A stretch of 64,000 bases of DNA from Ramazzottius varieornatus (Eukaryota; Tardigrada; Eutardigrada; Parachela; Ramazzottiidae), in NCBI GenBank assembly GCA_001949185.1, contig BDGG01000001.1, positions 9,182,464-9,246,463 on the forward strand, read 5' to 3'. Position 1 is the stretch's first letter; each line of letters opens with the position of its first letter. The notes beneath the pieces were generated by a model, which saw only the letters and a list, made by a program, of their open reading frames with translations, did not search any database and had not been told where the DNA came from. Below, piece after piece: positions 62,062 through 64,000 of the stretch. The position numbers and the translations under genes were made by a program.

Positions 62062-62924
62062 TGCTGCACTTGACAAATATTCGGAAGAAGAAAGGAGTAC
62101 GCGATAAACCAACAGTGTGCGAAGGAAGCCCGGAATATGAATGCTCTTCTAAAGCGGCTTCAGTGCTGGTGCCAAAACTCTAAATGCTGTGACAATTTTA
62201 GAGCCAGGTTCCTCGAACAAGGGAGGTTCTTGAAAAATTGGTTTCCTGGGAACACTAGTGACGTAATATTAAACTTTCCCGGTGAAGGTAAATGTTCAGG
62301 TTTAGAGAGATGACTTTGACCAGTCAGCCGCGCGCACAGGGTCCGAGTGATTCTAGCACGGTCAACCGAAAAATGGCCCCCGCTGCGTACGAAAGCACGC
62401 GGCTGACGCTGGTGGATTTGTGTTGAATGTGAAGTGTTGATTGATACTGTACTATGAAGTGCTGTATTCAGCCTGACGTTGAAGGAAGGCTGAATATAGC
62501 AGAAGCGAGCACAAAGGCCAACGAACGGCTAAACTAAAATTAAACCGGTGATAGAAAGGTGGTGTAACAGCAGCCGGTTTGACTTTGCTCTTCACGTGGA
62601 AGACTACCAAGAAAGTTGAGGCAGTTCTTGGCAAAGGACGGATGTGGTCATGCAGACAGCGCGCATCACGCGTTCTTCGTGTATACAGCAAACTGAGCAA
62701 AGTACTTTCTACACAGGAAGTCTTCTGTTTTCAAGACCGAGAATGTACTTTGTTGCCGACTCAAAGTTAAACAGCAACAGCTGATTTGCAACATTTCCAG
62801 CTCTGCTCACAGCATCACGCCGCATTGCCGCGTTTCCCGAAGGACCATGAATGGCCTGTTTGTGATTTCCTGATCGCGGAAGTGTGTCCCTGACCGGGAA
62901 AGGATCTGCATCTGGAGGAGGGAG
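62062..62924. other. Intergenic, nothing recognised
   Basis: 863 bases upstream of the small secreted gene on one strand and of the 62925 frame on the other. No repeats or RNA genes seen. Confidence 0.4.
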
Positions 62925-63212
62925 ATGCATGTGAGGAAGCCGGAATTTCTACCCAGAGTATCGAAAAGTCAGCTGGAAGTGGCGGACTGCACGGAAGTGC
63001 CCTTCATCATCAATGCCGATCGCAGTCATGCTCTACGGAGCATGCGTTCGGTCTCACTAGCTGGCCCTGAGCATCCCGAACTGATGACCAAGCTCCTTTC
63101 TCGACGACAGAGTCTCTATGTGCCACCTCTCCAGTTCGGTGACTTGGGTCGGGACTTCCATCCCAGTACAAACAGCAGTCCGCCACCTGATCGCAAGCCA
63201 ACGCCGTCCTAA
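62925..63212 (+). CDS. Possible small gene or last exon, unknown
   Basis: A 95-codon ATG-to-stop frame with protein-like composition: a basic start (RKPEFLPR), an acidic/hydrophobic middle (CTEVPFIINAD), Arg/Ser patches (RSMRSVSLAG, SRRQSLYVPP) that look like phosphorylation sites, and a Pro/Ser tail. It could be a single-exon gene or the 3' exon of a gene whose upstream exons I could not find. No family recognised. Confidence 0.35.
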   Translation: MHVRKPEFLPRVSKSQLEVADCTEVPFIINADRSHALRSMRSVSLAGPEHPELMTKLLSRRQSLYVPPLQFGDLGRDFHPSTNSSPPPDRKPTPS

Positions 63213-64000
63213 TGAATTAATTCCTTTCTTATAAGACGCACTGAAGAGCAGACATGATCTTTTCGATTCTGTTATAATTGTACTGTACAGAGTTCCTGAT
63301 ATTCGGACATTTATGAGAGATTTCGTCAGCTAGCTGTACACTAGCTGTACTGCGTAGGTGGTGTCGTTGCTTGACCTTTTTGTGGGAAACTGGCTGCGTG
63401 TATGGTGTTTTCTGCAACCTTCCATTTCGCAATTGTAGAATTGTAGATTAACATTTGATTTATTATTACCTGTACAAACGTTACAAAGCTGATTTTACGC
63501 AAGAGCTTTCACGGACAGTTCATAGTCTAGAAAGATAAGAAATAAAAAAAGGAGCGTTACTCAGAAATTGTGCTGTAGAAAGATTGGTCCTGATTAACTG
63601 GCAAAAGTCAGAAAAAGAGAAAAAGAGAAACGTACAAAAAGAGCAGATTCCAAGAGTCATGAAAGGCCAGCCAAGAGTGTGGCCACATGATGTAATACAA
63701 GGAAACAGAGTGTTCAACCAGGAAGGAACACATGACAGCACACAGCATAATCTAGTCGGATATTTGGATATATAGTCACAAATACGTGTATTGTAGTAGG
63801 AGGAACCGGGTTGAGTGGCGTCACCATCTTGCATACAGTCTTCAATCACCGGTGGGCTTGGTCCACGGGTTGCTGGTCAGATATCGACATATCCGCAGAG
63901 AATCAAAAAGATCCGCACAAATTGAGCAGGAAAAGGAGAGAGAGAGGAAAACACAGGACTATATCCAATTACAACCAACAAGAACGTCAAAGAAGGCGAA
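63213..64000. other. Intergenic right edge
   Basis: AT-rich sequence with short overlapping frames and purine-rich runs near the end. No gene supported within the window. Confidence 0.4.

Overview
The window is nuclear DNA from an animal with a compact genome. It has a dense mix of plus- and minus-strand genes, very small introns (many 47-110 bp) and short intergenic gaps. Conserved genes are animal-type (dynamin with a proline-rich tail, CIBAR/FAM92 BAR protein, neuroguidin, eIF4E, mitochondrial methionine aminopeptidase, DGAT2, a Ly6-type GPI protein, LDLa/EGF/SEA ectodomains). A small ecdysozoan such as a tardigrade would fit the density and intron sizes, but nothing in the window proves the species. 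Exon coordinates were worked out by hand from splice sites and frame; for each resolved model the exon lengths and phases close exactly from start to stop.

Layout. 1-7.7 kb: mostly gene-free, with one non-autonomous Tc1/mariner-type element (3738-4829). 7.7-17.5 kb (minus): a very large type I membrane protein with LDLa, EGF-like and SEA-like domains and a ~930-residue cytoplasmic tail; its 5' exons run up past 16.3 kb and are only partly resolved. 18.6-21.4 kb (minus): an unresolved exon cluster, then a complete secreted Ala/Pro-rich protein. 21.8-27.6 kb (minus): CIBAR/FAM92 and a ten-finger zinc-finger protein. 28-32 kb (plus): neuroguidin and a degenerate STK16-like kinase. 32.3-36.1 kb (minus): METAP1D and eIF4E. 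37.2-38.8 kb (plus): a type II membrane glycosyltransferase-like protein converging on DGAT2 (39.1-40.6 kb, minus). 41-50 kb: an accessory zone with an ORF1-like fragment, a long imperfect palindrome, a broken hAT transposase, a 50-base assembly gap, and two small highly basic genes on the minus strand that look like sperm nuclear basic proteins. 50.9-54.6 kb (plus): dynamin. 55-62 kb (minus): four secreted or surface proteins (Ly6-type, Gly/Tyr-rich, Gln/Ala-rich, a 97-residue small secreted protein). 62.9-63.2 kb: one possible small gene.

There is no operon-like logic. The housekeeping genes (translation, mitochondrial protein maturation, rRNA processing, endocytosis, lipid synthesis) are independent neighbours. 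Things worth a second look are the paired basic genes that share an unusual two-codon first exon, four GC-AG introns among about eighty, one METAP1D intron that appears to end in TG, the STK16-like pseudokinase, and the zinc-finger gene built from five exon-encoded two-finger modules.
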